Shown here: positions 8,749 through 16,975 of the stretch, piece by piece
Layout of the letters: each line of letters begins with the position of its first letter
Numbering within the stretch: the stretch's first letter is position 1
Program-made: the position numbers and the translations under genes
From: Eubacteriaceae bacterium
GTDB lineage: Bacteria; Bacillota; Clostridia; Eubacteriales; Anaerofustaceae
Length of the DNA stretch: 48,069 bases
Assembly: GCA_017531485.1 (NCBI GenBank)
Contig: JAFXKY010000028.1
Span: 1 to 48,069, forward strand
Direction of reading: 5' to 3'
The notes under the pieces: generated by a model
Told to the model about the DNA's origin: nothing
Seen by the model: the letters and a program-made list of their open reading frames with translations, nothing else
Database searches by the model: none

Positions 8749-8879
8749 CCGAATAAATTTTATGGAGATGCTGTTTGAAAAAATTTAGCAGATTACAAGA
8801 GTCGGTAATGTAAGCAGGAGCTTGCAAAACCCACCCGCATGACTCCTGCTGTTTTGAGTCATTTACACAGAGAGGAAAA
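8728..8879 (+). promoter_or_regulatory. Conserved structured leader of the first GNAT gene (copy 1)
   Basis: This stretch is closely similar to 25216-25375, which also precedes a GNAT gene. Shared parts include CCGAATAAATTTTA, GGAGATGCTGTTTG and CAGATTACA. Two hairpins are conserved: TTACA/TGTAA and, further on, GCAGGAG (8815-8821) with CTCCTGC downstream. The second copy keeps the larger stem with changed bases on both sides. It matches no riboswitch class I know, and could also be simply part of an old duplication. Confidence 0.5.
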
Positions 8880-9544
8880 ATGAAAAATTTACAAAATGAC
8901 TACATCATCCGCCTTGAAACAGAAAATGATTACCGCGAGGTGGAAAACCTTACAAGAGAAGCATTCTGGAATGTGTATAAGCCGGGATGCGACGAACATT
9001 ATTTCGTGCATATGATGAGAAACCATCCGGATTTTATTCCGGAACTTGCCTTCGTTATCGAAAAGGACGGCAAATTATTGCAAACATCATGTACACAAGA
9101 TCATGGCTTGAAGACGAAGAAGGAAACCGTAAAGAGATACTTTCCTTCGGGCCCGTATGCGTTTTGCCGGAATATCAGCGACTGAAGCTTGGAAAGAAGC
9201 TTATCGCACATTCATTTGACGTTGCGAGAAAGATGGGGTATGACGTAAATATCAACTTCGGCAACCCGCCGAATTATATTTCAAGCGGATTTGTCAGCTG
9301 CAAAAAGAAGAATGTGTGTTACGGAAGGGAAGACAACTACCCTTCAGCACTTCTTGTATGCGAGCTTGTTCCGGGAGTACTTGACGGAAAGAAGTGGAAG
9401 TATATCGAAAGCTCAGCCGCGGAATGTTGTGAAAATGTCGAAGCTGTTGAAAAATTCGATGCCACATTCCCGCCGAAAGAAAAGAAATGGCAGCCGAGCC
9501 AGGAAGAGTTTTATATTTACAGTCATTCGTCAGTTGTGAGGTAA
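8880..9544 (+). pseudogene. GNAT-family N-acetyltransferase, frameshifted
   Basis: The 5' frame starts at ATG 8880 with GAGAGG upstream and reads YIIRLETENDYREVENLTRE. The acetyl-CoA-binding part continues in another frame from about 9075 (VCVLPEYQRLKLGKKLIAHS, the R/Q-x-x-G-x-G/A loop region). Comparison with the copy at 25376 shows one base missing in the codon after GACGGC near 9070; adding it restores DGKIIANIMYT. The whole protein would be about 221 residues. Either the gene is dead, or the deletion is a sequencing error, since everything after it is well preserved. Substrate unknown. Confidence 0.8.
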
Positions 9545-9552
9545 ACAACAAA

Positions 9553-9587
9553 ACAGGCATAGCTTTTTATAAGCTGTGCCTGTCTTT
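9553..9587. terminator. Bidirectional terminator between GNAT and YolD operon
   Basis: ACAGGCA and TGCCTGT, with inner AGCTT/AAGCT pairing, give a long near-perfect stem. T-rich flanks on the plus strand serve the GNAT gene, and it can also end the minus-strand YolD operon, whose stop overlaps it. Confidence 0.75.
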
Positions 9588-9996
9588 ATTTTGTGGATAT
9601 CAGTATTATATCACTTATGGGTATCCTCGTATTGTCCGTAAGAACGATGATCCCTTCCTGTTCATCTATCTTTTTTACATTTCCCGAAACCCCGACGTAT
9701 TTTCCGCCGGATTTGTAACTGTCGGCGATGAAATACGTGACGTCTATGAGTGGCTGAGTGCTGATGACTGATATTATCTCATTTATCGCATCGCTTATGG
9801 CGAGCTTTTCGTATTCATCAAGTTCAAGCCTTTCTTCCGTCAGCCGCGCCGTTTCGTCTATTGCGGCGGAAAATCCCGTCAGCGCGGAAAACGGTGCGAA
9901 CTGAGCTGCGCGGTCGGAACGCGACATACGCGGATGTTTTTTCGAAGTCGGGTGGGGAAGGTTTATTATGTCGTCATATCTGCCTTTTTTGTCCAT
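9586..9996 (-). CDS. YolD-like protein
   Basis: This 136-residue protein has the YolD signature HPRMSRSDRAAQFAPFSALT near residues 21-40, then a helical segment and a C-terminal beta-rich part ending in PISDIILI. YolD-family proteins are found beside UvrX/UmuC-type Y-family polymerases in Firmicutes and are thought to accompany SOS translesion synthesis; their biochemical role is not settled. Here it is the last gene of a three-gene minus-strand operon, one base after the preceding gene, which supports a shared function. Confidence 0.85.
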   Translation of the reverse strand: MDKKGRYDDIINLPHPTSKKHPRMSRSDRAAQFAPFSALTGFSAAIDETARLTEERLELDEYEKLAISDAINEIISVISTQPLIDVTYFIADSYKSGGKYVGVSGNVKKIDEQEGIIVLTDNTRIPISDIILISTK

Positions 9997-9997
9997 A

Positions 9998-10528
9998 TTA
10001 TCTCTTTATAACGTAACATACGTCACATTCGTCGCTGTCTTCATTGAAAAATTCTTCGATGATCCTGCCTGACAGCTCTTTTACGGAAATCTCTCTCGTC
10101 TTTACTTCATCCGGTTCGTAACTTCCGAGCCATACATTCCATAATTCCGTCACTCCGGAGTTTTCCGCCTGCCGTTTTAAGTATTCCGCGAATCTCTCCG
10201 CCCGACGGGGGAGGAACCCCGGCCATTGAAACAGCGCGCAGTAACGCCTTTTTGTCTTCATTTCTTCAAAAACTTCCGTTGGGAATACGCTGAAATCGTC
10301 GTCATACCCTCCGTCGTCCACTTCACCCGTGTCAAGGTTGAATACGATATCTCTGTCGGATATGAGTATCACCCCCGGCTTGTCCCTGTCAAAACCGTCT
10401 TCAAGCAGAAAATCGTGAATGTCCGTTATTCCCATCTGCAGAGCTTCATTTACGGAGAGAAGCTGTTCGTGTGGGTTTTTGTATTCCTCAAGGGGGTTGT
10501 CTGATGCGATATGAATTATTCTGCTCAT
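9998..10528 (-). CDS. Hypothetical protein in the Y-polymerase/YolD operon
   Basis: This 176-residue acidic, probably cytoplasmic protein is not recognised with confidence. It contains an acidic patch (DTGEVDDGGYDDDFSVF near residue 70) and a segment RRYCALFQWPGFLPRRAERF near 95-115. No signal peptide, membrane helix or catalytic motif is visible. It lies 8 bp after the polymerase gene and one base before yolD, so it is surely co-transcribed and may be part of the damage response. Its own ribosome site is GGAGG shortly before the ATG. Confidence 0.7.
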   Translation of the reverse strand: MSRIIHIASDNPLEEYKNPHEQLLSVNEALQMGITDIHDFLLEDGFDRDKPGVILISDRDIVFNLDTGEVDDGGYDDDFSVFPTEVFEEMKTKRRYCALFQWPGFLPRRAERFAEYLKRQAENSGVTELWNVWLGSYEPDEVKTREISVKELSGRIIEEFFNEDSDECDVCYVIKR

Positions 10529-10536
10529 TTTTCCTC

Positions 10537-12057
10537 CTATGCTTTGTGTCCGCCGATCTGACTGTTGCGGTCTTTGGCTGTGGCGCCTTCCCGCAGGTTC
10601 AGCCCTTTTAATATGGCGTTTTTGCCGTATTTTTTCTTGATATCTATGACGGCGGTCTGCATCCTCTTTTCCTTTTCAAGCTCGCTTTCAAGGGCCTTGC
10701 GGTCACATTCAAGCTTTTCGTAGTCCGTGAAAAAGTCCATCTGCTCGAACTCGTTTTTTTTCTGAGTCCCTTCGGGGATGACGCGGCAGGCATATACGGT
10801 TATCCTCCTTACGAGAAGATCATTGTCCACTATCCTGTCGTAAAGCTCCATCGTCTTTTCCACGATGATCCTTGAAGAGGATGTATGCATATCGAGATTC
10901 GCCGTTCCGTGAGCGTGCTTCGGGACCTGCCGGCCGTAATGATCGGTCTTTACGGGGCCTGAATAATTCTTTCTTCTTTCCGGATCCGACAGATTTTCCC
11001 TGTCATACCCTATAGTAAGGACGATCTGGTCCGTGACGAGCCTTTTTTCCACAAGATCAAGCGCCAGCATTTCAGTCATCTCCCTCGTGACGATCTTCGC
11101 CTTGTCCGCTTCATATGCACAGTGCAGAACCTGACCTGAGCCGACGCTGTGATTTTCGGGACGATAGCTCTTTATGTCCTTTATAAGGCAGTTTTCCCAC
11201 CCCCACGCATGGTCGATGAGAAGCTCTGCGTTGATGCCGAAGAGGCGGTAAAGGAGTTCTTCGTTGAAATATTCATTTTCTTTTCCCACAGAACATCTTG
11301 CGATATCACCCATGGTGTAAAGCCCGTGTTCCTCAAGCTTTTTCGCATAACCTTTTCCCACTCTCCAGAAATCCGTAAGCGGCCGGTGATCCCACAGCTT
11401 TTCGCGGTAGCTTTTTTCGTCAAGGACTGCGATACGCACCCCGTCCTTATCGGGAGGGATCTTCTTCGCCATAATGTCCATGGCGATCTTTGCAAGATAC
11501 ATATTCGTGCCGATGCCTGCCGTGGCTGTGATTTTCGTCGTATCAAGAATGTCCCTGATGATGCTCCTCGCAAAGTCGTGGGCGGAGAGTTTTGAGGCGT
11601 GAAGATAATCCGTCAGGTCGATGAAGACTTCGTCGATGGAATATACGTGGATGTCTTCGGGGGAAACGTATTTCAGGTAGATATTGTATATTCTCGTGCT
11701 GTAACTTATATAATACGCCATTCTCGGACGGGCGATGATGTAATCAACTTCAAGGGACGGATCTTCAGACAGCTCATCCGTATCAAAGCTTTTGCCTTTG
11801 AATTCCCTTCCCGGAGCCTTGATGCGGCGGAGCCTGTTTACGTCACTTACCTTCTTTATCACCTCAAACAGCCTTGGCCTTCCCGGAACACCGAATGATT
11901 TGAGCGCAGGAGATACCGCAAGGCATATGGTCTTTGATGTCCTTGATTCGTCTGCCACCACAAGATTCGTCTTCATCGGATCAAGCCCTCTTTCGATGCA
12001 TTCCACCGATGCGTAAAACGATTTGAGATCTATGCACAGATATGTCCTGTCTTTCAT
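10537..12057 (-). CDS. Y-family (UmuC/UvrX-type) DNA polymerase
   Basis: This 506-residue translesion DNA polymerase copies damaged templates. The catalytic palm is intact: Asp10 in YLCIDLKSFYASVE and Asp142-Glu143 in YSIDEVFIDLT. The thumb helix-hairpin-helix region (TDFWRVGKGYAKKLEEHGLY) and a little-finger domain follow. The long insert after residue 85 and the long basic C-terminal tail (KNAILKGLNLREGATAKDRN, QIGG) are typical of the Gram-positive UvrX/ImpB group rather than short DinB. It is the first gene of the operon with YolD, directly behind a promoter carrying a near-consensus LexA box, so SOS induction is expected. AAGGAGGG precedes the ATG. Confidence 0.92.
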   Translation of the reverse strand: MKDRTYLCIDLKSFYASVECIERGLDPMKTNLVVADESRTSKTICLAVSPALKSFGVPGRPRLFEVIKKVSDVNRLRRIKAPGREFKGKSFDTDELSEDPSLEVDYIIARPRMAYYISYSTRIYNIYLKYVSPEDIHVYSIDEVFIDLTDYLHASKLSAHDFARSIIRDILDTTKITATAGIGTNMYLAKIAMDIMAKKIPPDKDGVRIAVLDEKSYREKLWDHRPLTDFWRVGKGYAKKLEEHGLYTMGDIARCSVGKENEYFNEELLYRLFGINAELLIDHAWGWENCLIKDIKSYRPENHSVGSGQVLHCAYEADKAKIVTREMTEMLALDLVEKRLVTDQIVLTIGYDRENLSDPERRKNYSGPVKTDHYGRQVPKHAHGTANLDMHTSSSRIIVEKTMELYDRIVDNDLLVRRITVYACRVIPEGTQKKNEFEQMDFFTDYEKLECDRKALESELEKEKRMQTAVIDIKKKYGKNAILKGLNLREGATAKDRNSQIGGHKA

Positions 12058-12078
12058 CCTGAGCCCTCCTTAAATATT

Positions 12079-12104
12079 CGAACATATATTCTATCCGTAT
12101 TATA
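12079..12104 (-). promoter_or_regulatory. SOS (LexA) box and -10 of the Y-polymerase operon
   Basis: On the minus strand a TATAAT (12099-12104) is followed by AGAATATATGTTCG (12079-12092). This differs by one main base from the Gram-positive LexA core GAAC-N4-GTTC, and the AAGGAGGG ribosome site comes next. LexA bound there would sit at the start of transcription and block it. Confidence 0.7.
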
Positions 12105-12156
12105 TCACGCCGCGGAGCAAAAAGAAACAGAATATCTGAAATATTATTTGTAATTT

Positions 12157-12185
12157 TTGACAAGGTATGCCTTTCGTGTTAAAAT
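12157..12185 (+). promoter_or_regulatory. Promoter of the macro-domain gene
   Basis: TTGACA (12157-12162), a 17-bp spacer and TAAAAT (12180-12185) lie about 20 bp before the macro-domain start codon, leaving a very short 5' leader. Confidence 0.7.
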
Positions 12186-12205
12186 TTTGTCAGGAGGTGT
12201 TGAAT

Positions 12206-13252
12206 ATGCCCTTTGAGATAGTAAGAAACGATATTGCAAATATGACTGCGGACGTCATAGTAAATTCCGCAGACCATTTCCCCGCCATAGGTTACGGCGC
12301 GGAAAGCTCCATATATAAAAAAGCGGGAAAAGAGCTTTTAAAATACAGAAAAAAGATCGGAACCATCGGTTATGGCGACGCGGTCATCTCTCCCGCATTC
12401 GGGCTTTCTGCGAAATACGTGATTCATGCGGTTTCTCCCGTATATTCCCCCGATGATACGGATGCGGAGAAGAAGCTTCGCTCCTGTTATGAAAAAAGCC
12501 TTCGTCTTGCTGAGGAAAATGGCTGCGAAAGTATCGCTTTTCCCCTTCTCGGCGCAGGTAACAACGGCTTTAAAAAAGATGTGGCGCTTTCGGTCGCCGT
12601 AGGGGAGATAAGCAGATTTCTGATGGAAAGCGAGATGATGGTATATCTCGTGGTTTATGACAAAAACTCCTTCGCTCTTTCTGAAACGCTGTTTTCGTCC
12701 GTCAGGAGCTTCATTGACGAGAATTATATCGAAGAAAAACGCGCTTCCGACGTCAGCTTTCTTCGCTGCCTTCCGAAAAAAGAAGGCGGATCCATTGGTC
12801 GCAATGCGGCGTCTTCTGAAAGGATAGCATACCGCGGCGAAGACGAAGAATCTTTCTGCGCCCCTGCGGAAATATCCGCATCAAGGAGCCTTGACGATAT
12901 GCTTTCCCGGCTCGAAGAGACTTTTTCCCAGAGCCTCATAAGGATCATCGACGAAAGGGGACTGAAAGATCCGGAAGTATATAAAAAAGCCAACGTAGAC
13001 AGAAAACTTTTCAATAAAATAAAAAACAACGTTGATTACCGCCCGTCGAAAATAACCGCCATAGCTTTTGCCATCGCCCTTGAACTGAACCTTGACGAAA
13101 CTAAGGACCTTCTCGGAAGAGCGGGATATGCCCTTTCAAGGAGCAGTAAATCGGATGTGATAATAGAATACTTCATCACAAACAAAAATTATAATATTTA
13201 TGAAATAAACGAAGTGTTGTTTATGTTTGAGCAGCAGCTTATCGGAGCATAA
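12206..13252 (+). CDS. Macro-domain protein with C-terminal HTH-like extension
   Basis: Residues 1-165 form a macro domain, which binds or removes ADP-ribose groups: MPFEIVRNDIANMTADVIVN, then NSADHFPAIGYGAESSI and AFPLLGAGNNGFKKD for the two phosphate-binding loops. A low-complexity linker follows. The last 110 residues (KKANVDRKLFNKIKNNVDYR, then PSKITAIAFAIALELNLDET) look like an XRE-type helical DNA-binding fold, an arrangement I have seen in clostridial macro proteins. ATG 12206 has AGGAGGTGT upstream; an earlier ATG at 12167 lies inside the promoter and is rejected. Total 348 residues. It is divergent from the SOS operon. Whether it is an ADP-ribosyl hydrolase, reader or toxin-control protein is not shown. 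Confidence 0.8.
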   Translation: MPFEIVRNDIANMTADVIVNSADHFPAIGYGAESSIYKKAGKELLKYRKKIGTIGYGDAVISPAFGLSAKYVIHAVSPVYSPDDTDAEKKLRSCYEKSLRLAEENGCESIAFPLLGAGNNGFKKDVALSVAVGEISRFLMESEMMVYLVVYDKNSFALSETLFSSVRSFIDENYIEEKRASDVSFLRCLPKKEGGSIGRNAASSERIAYRGEDEESFCAPAEISASRSLDDMLSRLEETFSQSLIRIIDERGLKDPEVYKKANVDRKLFNKIKNNVDYRPSKITAIAFAIALELNLDETKDLLGRAGYALSRSSKSDVIIEYFITNKNYNIYEINEVLFMFEQQLIGA

Positions 13253-13338
13253 AAAAATCATTTGTCGCTTCCGGGGCGACCATTGTGTTTTCTTTAAAGA
13301 CTATAATAAGGCCACAACAAACGAAAAGGAGAAAACAC

Positions 13339-13986
13339 ATGAAAAAGAATCCTACAGAAATAGTCTTCATCCTCGACAGAAGCGGATCAATGGCAGGCCT
13401 CGAAACTGACACCATCGGAGGATTCAACAGCCTCATCGAAAAACAGAAAAAAGAAGAAGGAAACGCGTATGTGTCCGTAGTATTGTTTGATGATGTAAGC
13501 GAAGTAATCTACGACAGAGTCAACATTTCCGATGTGGCGACAATGACACAAAAGGAATATTACGTCCGCGGCTGTACGGCGCTTCTCGACGCCGTCGGCT
13601 CAGCAGTATCACACATCGGCAACGTACATAAATATGCCCGTGAGGAAGACCGTCCCGAAAAGACGCTTTTCGTCATCACCACCGACGGAATGGAAAATTC
13701 AAGCAGAATGTATACTTACGATAAAGTAAAGAGCATGATCTCCCGTCAGAAAGAGCGTTACGGCTGGGAATTCCTGTTCCTCGGCGCCAATATTGACGCC
13801 GCGCAGACTGCAGGCAGATTCGGCATTTCAAAGGAATACGCCGCAAATTATCATTCCGACAAGGAAGGCACCGCCCTCAATTACGAAGTTCTCGGAGAAG
13901 CTATAAGCGCAGTCCGCGCAAACAAAGCTCCCCTCGGCGCAGGCTGGAAAAAGAGGATCGATGAGGATTATAAAAACAGAAAGTAA
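13339..13986 (+). CDS. VWA-domain protein
   Basis: This 215-residue single-domain von Willebrand factor A protein has an intact MIDAS metal site: DRSGSMAGLE near residue 10, the Thr in RGCTALLDAVG near 75, and TTDGMENSS near 115. There is no signal peptide or membrane helix, so it is cytoplasmic. The start at 13339 follows AAAGGAG; a longer frame from 13285 has no ribosome site. It resembles stand-alone bacterial VWA proteins of the TerY type, but no tellurium-resistance genes are visible nearby. A TATAAT lies upstream near 13302, so it may have its own promoter, 86 bp after the macro gene. Function unknown. Confidence 0.8.
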   Translation: MKKNPTEIVFILDRSGSMAGLETDTIGGFNSLIEKQKKEEGNAYVSVVLFDDVSEVIYDRVNISDVATMTQKEYYVRGCTALLDAVGSAVSHIGNVHKYAREEDRPEKTLFVITTDGMENSSRMYTYDKVKSMISRQKERYGWEFLFLGANIDAAQTAGRFGISKEYAANYHSDKEGTALNYEVLGEAISAVRANKAPLGAGWKKRIDEDYKNRK

Positions 13987-13994
13987 ATAAAACC

Positions 13995-14023
13995 GACCCG
14001 TCAGTAATTCCGACGGGTCTTTT
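13995..14023 (+). terminator. Rho-independent terminator after the VWA gene
   Basis: GACCCGTC and GACGGGTC form a perfect 8-bp stem with a short loop, followed by TTTTG. Confidence 0.85.
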
Positions 14024-14082
14024 GTTATCCTTAAGACCTGATGCCCTTTGCGGGATGCTCCCTTAGGGGTAAGAGGATGGTA

Positions 14083-15054
14083 TTATTTTTTAATATTTTT
14101 ATCCGCGACCCTCAGCATCCTTTCTGCGCTTTCACGGAGGATGTTGACCCGGGAGGGGCGGATGTGTCTGTCGGTTTTGGGTACGATCTTCTCTATGAGG
14201 ATCTCATCGTCCGCAGCGATGAGATTCGCGGGAGCGAGAAGCTCTTCTATGTCCGTAAGTCCGTAAAATTCTTTGCCTTCGTTCCAGTCGTGCCTGTTAA
14301 ACGGGCATATATCCTGACATGCGTCGCATCCGCATATCCACTCTCCGAGCATTTCTTCCGTTATTTCTTCGGGAAGTTTTCCGCCTGCGAAGGTGTTGAG
14401 GTTTGAAATGCACTTTGACGGATCCATGGTGTAAGCATCCGAAAGGGATTTCGTCATGCAGGCATCGCGGCATAACGTGCATTTTTCCGGACAGGGTTTT
14501 ACTGTGGCTTTGTGCACCATGCGGCATTTTTGGTCTATTACATACCCTTCGAGGGATACGAACGAACTGTTTTCAGTGTAAAAGAAATTGTTCTTTCTTA
14601 TTATCCCCATTCCCATCTGCGCCGCCGCATGCCTGAGGGGAAAGTGATATCCGGGAGAAGCTTCTTCTCCTCCGATGAATTTTATGTCTTCATCCTCAAA
14701 GAACTTTTCAAAACGAAGAGCGTCATTATGAACCGGACTTCCGTGGACAGTGTGTGTAGAGAGCATATATGCTTTGGCATATCTTCCGCGGAGAGTTTCG
14801 GGATAACGGTATTTCGTCAGATCTGAAATACATACCACCACCGACTCTGCCCACGGAAAGGTTTCCTTTATTTTCGAAAAACTTTTCATCCATCCGTAAA
14901 ACCTGTCGCTTCCGGGAACGTTTTTCATTCTCGCTTCAAGCCTTTCCTCGAACAGTTCCATATTCATTTCATCTATCGGAATGATCCCGCAGTTGTCGTA
15001 GCCACAGCTTATAGCCATGTTGTGAATTTTCTTTGAAAGTGTTTCGTTTATCAT
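14083..15054 (-). CDS. QueG-like 4Fe-4S double-cluster protein
   Basis: This 323-residue cytoplasmic protein belongs to the epoxyqueuosine reductase-like group. The N-terminal half contains PWAESVVVCISDLTKY and the pocket segment HFPLRHAAAQMGMGIIRKNN. Two ferredoxin-like clusters follow: CPEKCTLCRDAC near residue 188-200 and CGCDACQDICPFNRHDWN near 240-255, with QueG-style KCISNLNTF between them. The first cluster replaces the usual CxxCxxxCP by CTLCRDACM, so true epoxyqueuosine reductase activity is uncertain; a related corrinoid- or Fe-S-dependent reductase is possible. The next minus-strand gene upstream is the M16 peptidase, 13 bp away, so the two are probably co-transcribed. Confidence 0.75.
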   Translation of the reverse strand: MINETLSKKIHNMAISCGYDNCGIIPIDEMNMELFEERLEARMKNVPGSDRFYGWMKSFSKIKETFPWAESVVVCISDLTKYRYPETLRGRYAKAYMLSTHTVHGSPVHNDALRFEKFFEDEDIKFIGGEEASPGYHFPLRHAAAQMGMGIIRKNNFFYTENSSFVSLEGYVIDQKCRMVHKATVKPCPEKCTLCRDACMTKSLSDAYTMDPSKCISNLNTFAGGKLPEEITEEMLGEWICGCDACQDICPFNRHDWNEGKEFYGLTDIEELLAPANLIAADDEILIEKIVPKTDRHIRPSRVNILRESAERMLRVADKNIKK

Positions 15055-15067
15055 GTTGTTCCTTTAT

Positions 15068-16333
15068 TTATTTTTCTTTGAATATCGCGCCGATGACGGA
15101 TTTGTGCGTCATTTTTCCGGTCCTGCCTGCGATTATGAGGCTGAGGTTTTCTTTTCTGAAGACGTCCCCTGCGATGTCCTGCAATTTTGTCATGGTGTAA
15201 GTGCTGTTTGTCGCTTTGCAGGGAGTGACGTTTTTTTGATGAGTCATAAGACTGTGGGCAAGAAGCTTGTTCATCTCTTGGGAGTCGTCTTCATAAAACA
15301 TCATGTTTTCCGTAAAAAACGGAAGGGAGATGTCGAGATCTTCTTTTGTTATCTCTCTTTTCATGTCCTCAAGGACTTTTCCGATCTCCTCACAGCAGGA
15401 AAGCAGATTTGCCTTTGCGACGGTAAAGGAAATGTATAATACTGCCACCTTTCCGCCCCATCCGACCCATGAATATATGTCGGAGGTGTATCCTTTTTCT
15501 TCCCTGACCACAAGCTGAAGACGGGAGCCGACTCCGTCGCCGAGGATGCTTGCGAGGATCTCCACCATATCGCTTTCATATTTCCCGACAGGAACATCAA
15601 ACCCCATCCTTACGTCAAGCATGTCCCAGCTTACATCGTTTAAGAACTTTACATCCGGCTTCCTCTTTCCGAAACGCGGAGGAGCGGTGAATTCCTTGTC
15701 AAAACCGCAGTCCGGAAGAGGTATCTTTCCGATCTCTGCGAGGGATGCTGAGAGAAGGGTTTCTGTTACGTTTCCCGTGATGCAAAGTATCATGCGGGAA
15801 GTGTCAAAAATCTGCTTTTTATAATTCTTGATGTCTTCAAGGGTCATTCTTTCCACATCTTCCGCCGTCCCCATTATTTCCCTTTCGGCAGGGTGGTTTC
15901 TGAAAATGAGTTGCCTGAGAGAGTCGTTTGCGTCGAGATAGTCGCTTTCTTCGTATATCTGATTTTTTACTACGGCCTTTTCCTTCTCGAACTCATCTTC
16001 CGTCCATTCGTCGGAAAGGATGATGTTTCTGAAGATGTCAAGACATTCTGAGAGATATACGGGGGATATCTTCATGTAAAACTCCAGAAGATCGAGATAT
16101 GTGCTGCCGCGGAGGGATGAGCCGATCTTTTCCATTTTATAATACAGCTCTTTTTGTGAATATCTTCCGCAGTGCCTGAAATGAAGATGCTCAAGAAGAT
16201 GTGTCGCCCCAAAAGCAGGTTCATCTCCGAATACCTGCCCTGCTTTTATGTACAGCCCGACAGTGACGGAATGAGTGTTTGGCATTGGTCTGAATATTAC
16301 CTTTAAACCGTTTGGTAAGATGATTTCCTTCAT
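15068..16333 (-). CDS. M16-family (pitrilysin/insulinase-type) zinc peptidase
   Basis: This 421-residue protein opens with the M16 start MKEIILPNGLKVIFRPM and has the inverted zinc motif HLLEH (His45, Glu48, His49). The third zinc ligand is expected in the NQIYEESDYLD region near residue 125. The C-terminal half has the R/Y motif region (GDGVGSRLQLVVREEKGYTS, near 275-295) used for substrate binding. The start at 16333 has AGGAGGAT 6 bp upstream; an upstream ATG at 16381 adds 16 residues without a ribosome site. Length fits the processing-peptidase-like single-domain-pair proteins. Substrate unknown; no bacteriocin or peptide maturation genes are adjacent. Confidence 0.85.
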   Translation of the reverse strand: MKEIILPNGLKVIFRPMPNTHSVTVGLYIKAGQVFGDEPAFGATHLLEHLHFRHCGRYSQKELYYKMEKIGSSLRGSTYLDLLEFYMKISPVYLSECLDIFRNIILSDEWTEDEFEKEKAVVKNQIYEESDYLDANDSLRQLIFRNHPAEREIMGTAEDVERMTLEDIKNYKKQIFDTSRMILCITGNVTETLLSASLAEIGKIPLPDCGFDKEFTAPPRFGKRKPDVKFLNDVSWDMLDVRMGFDVPVGKYESDMVEILASILGDGVGSRLQLVVREEKGYTSDIYSWVGWGGKVAVLYISFTVAKANLLSCCEEIGKVLEDMKREITKEDLDISLPFFTENMMFYEDDSQEMNKLLAHSLMTHQKNVTPCKATNSTYTMTKLQDIAGDVFRKENLSLIIAGRTGKMTHKSVIGAIFKEK

Positions 16334-16419
16334 GATATCCTCCTTTTCCAACAGTTTACTGTATTTCATAAAAAATTGCAATACAGCTTTCTTGTGTTAT
16401 AATATAAAAGAGGTATACC

Positions 16420-16944
16420 ATGACATACGAACAGGCACTTTACTATAAGATACTCATAATAAACGGATTTGAGGAAGAATACCATGAATTTGTCAATGAA
16501 AAACTCATTTCCGAATCCCCGCTCAGCGATATAATACTGGAACTTTCGTTCTGCGGAAGGGATAAAGATAAGATACTCTCGGTTCTGGGGGAATATCTTC
16601 TCGATGTTGCGAAAAAAGATATAGACTCAGAAACGGTTGAAAATTATCTGAGAAATTTTATTCGCGATAAGTATTTAAACGAAAATTATTCCGTAGCGGA
16701 TGCTGTAGATCTTGTTTACAGCTTTATGTACAGCGACGATTATTTATGGCGGGATGTCAGTAATGTGTATGACTATCATTTGTTGGCGGAAGACGGAATA
16801 ATAAAGATGGAAGATTTCGTGAAGCTGTTTGAAGAATATCTCTTATACGGAAAATTTGACAGTAAAAAGTTGTGGGGAAAAAAAGAGGTCAAAAAAGAAA
16901 ATTTTTTTAAAAAGGTGTTATATTTTCTGACCCGCAGGGGATAA
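16420..16944 (+). CDS. Hypothetical helical protein
   Basis: This 174-residue protein is rich in Glu, Asp, Tyr and Leu, predicted helical and cytoplasmic, with a basic tail (KKVLYFLTRRG). I recognise no domain. A TATAAT near 16400 and an AGAGGT ribosome site directly before the ATG support expression from the gap to the divergent M16 gene. It ends at the left edge of the duplicated block that carries the DUF1540 gene. Confidence 0.6.
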   Translation: MTYEQALYYKILIINGFEEEYHEFVNEKLISESPLSDIILELSFCGRDKDKILSVLGEYLLDVAKKDIDSETVENYLRNFIRDKYLNENYSVADAVDLVYSFMYSDDYLWRDVSNVYDYHLLAEDGIIKMEDFVKLFEEYLLYGKFDSKKLWGKKEVKKENFFKKVLYFLTRRG

Positions 16945-16975
16945 TATTCATGAATTCAATTAAGGAGGCATGAAA

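Noticed and set aside
8728-8879. Known riboswitch (THF, ZTP, cobalamin, glycine, T-box)
   Set aside because: None of their conserved core sequences can be found; only the hairpins and the repeat relationship are supported.
12167-12205. Upstream ATG extending the macro-domain protein by 13 residues
   Set aside because: It lies between the -35 and -10 boxes, so it would not be in the transcript; ATG 12206 has a strong AGGAGGT site.
14041-14406. Plus-strand open frame of 121 codons beside the VWA terminator
   Set aside because: It is antisense to the QueG-like gene, with no ribosome site and codon use unlike the neighbours.
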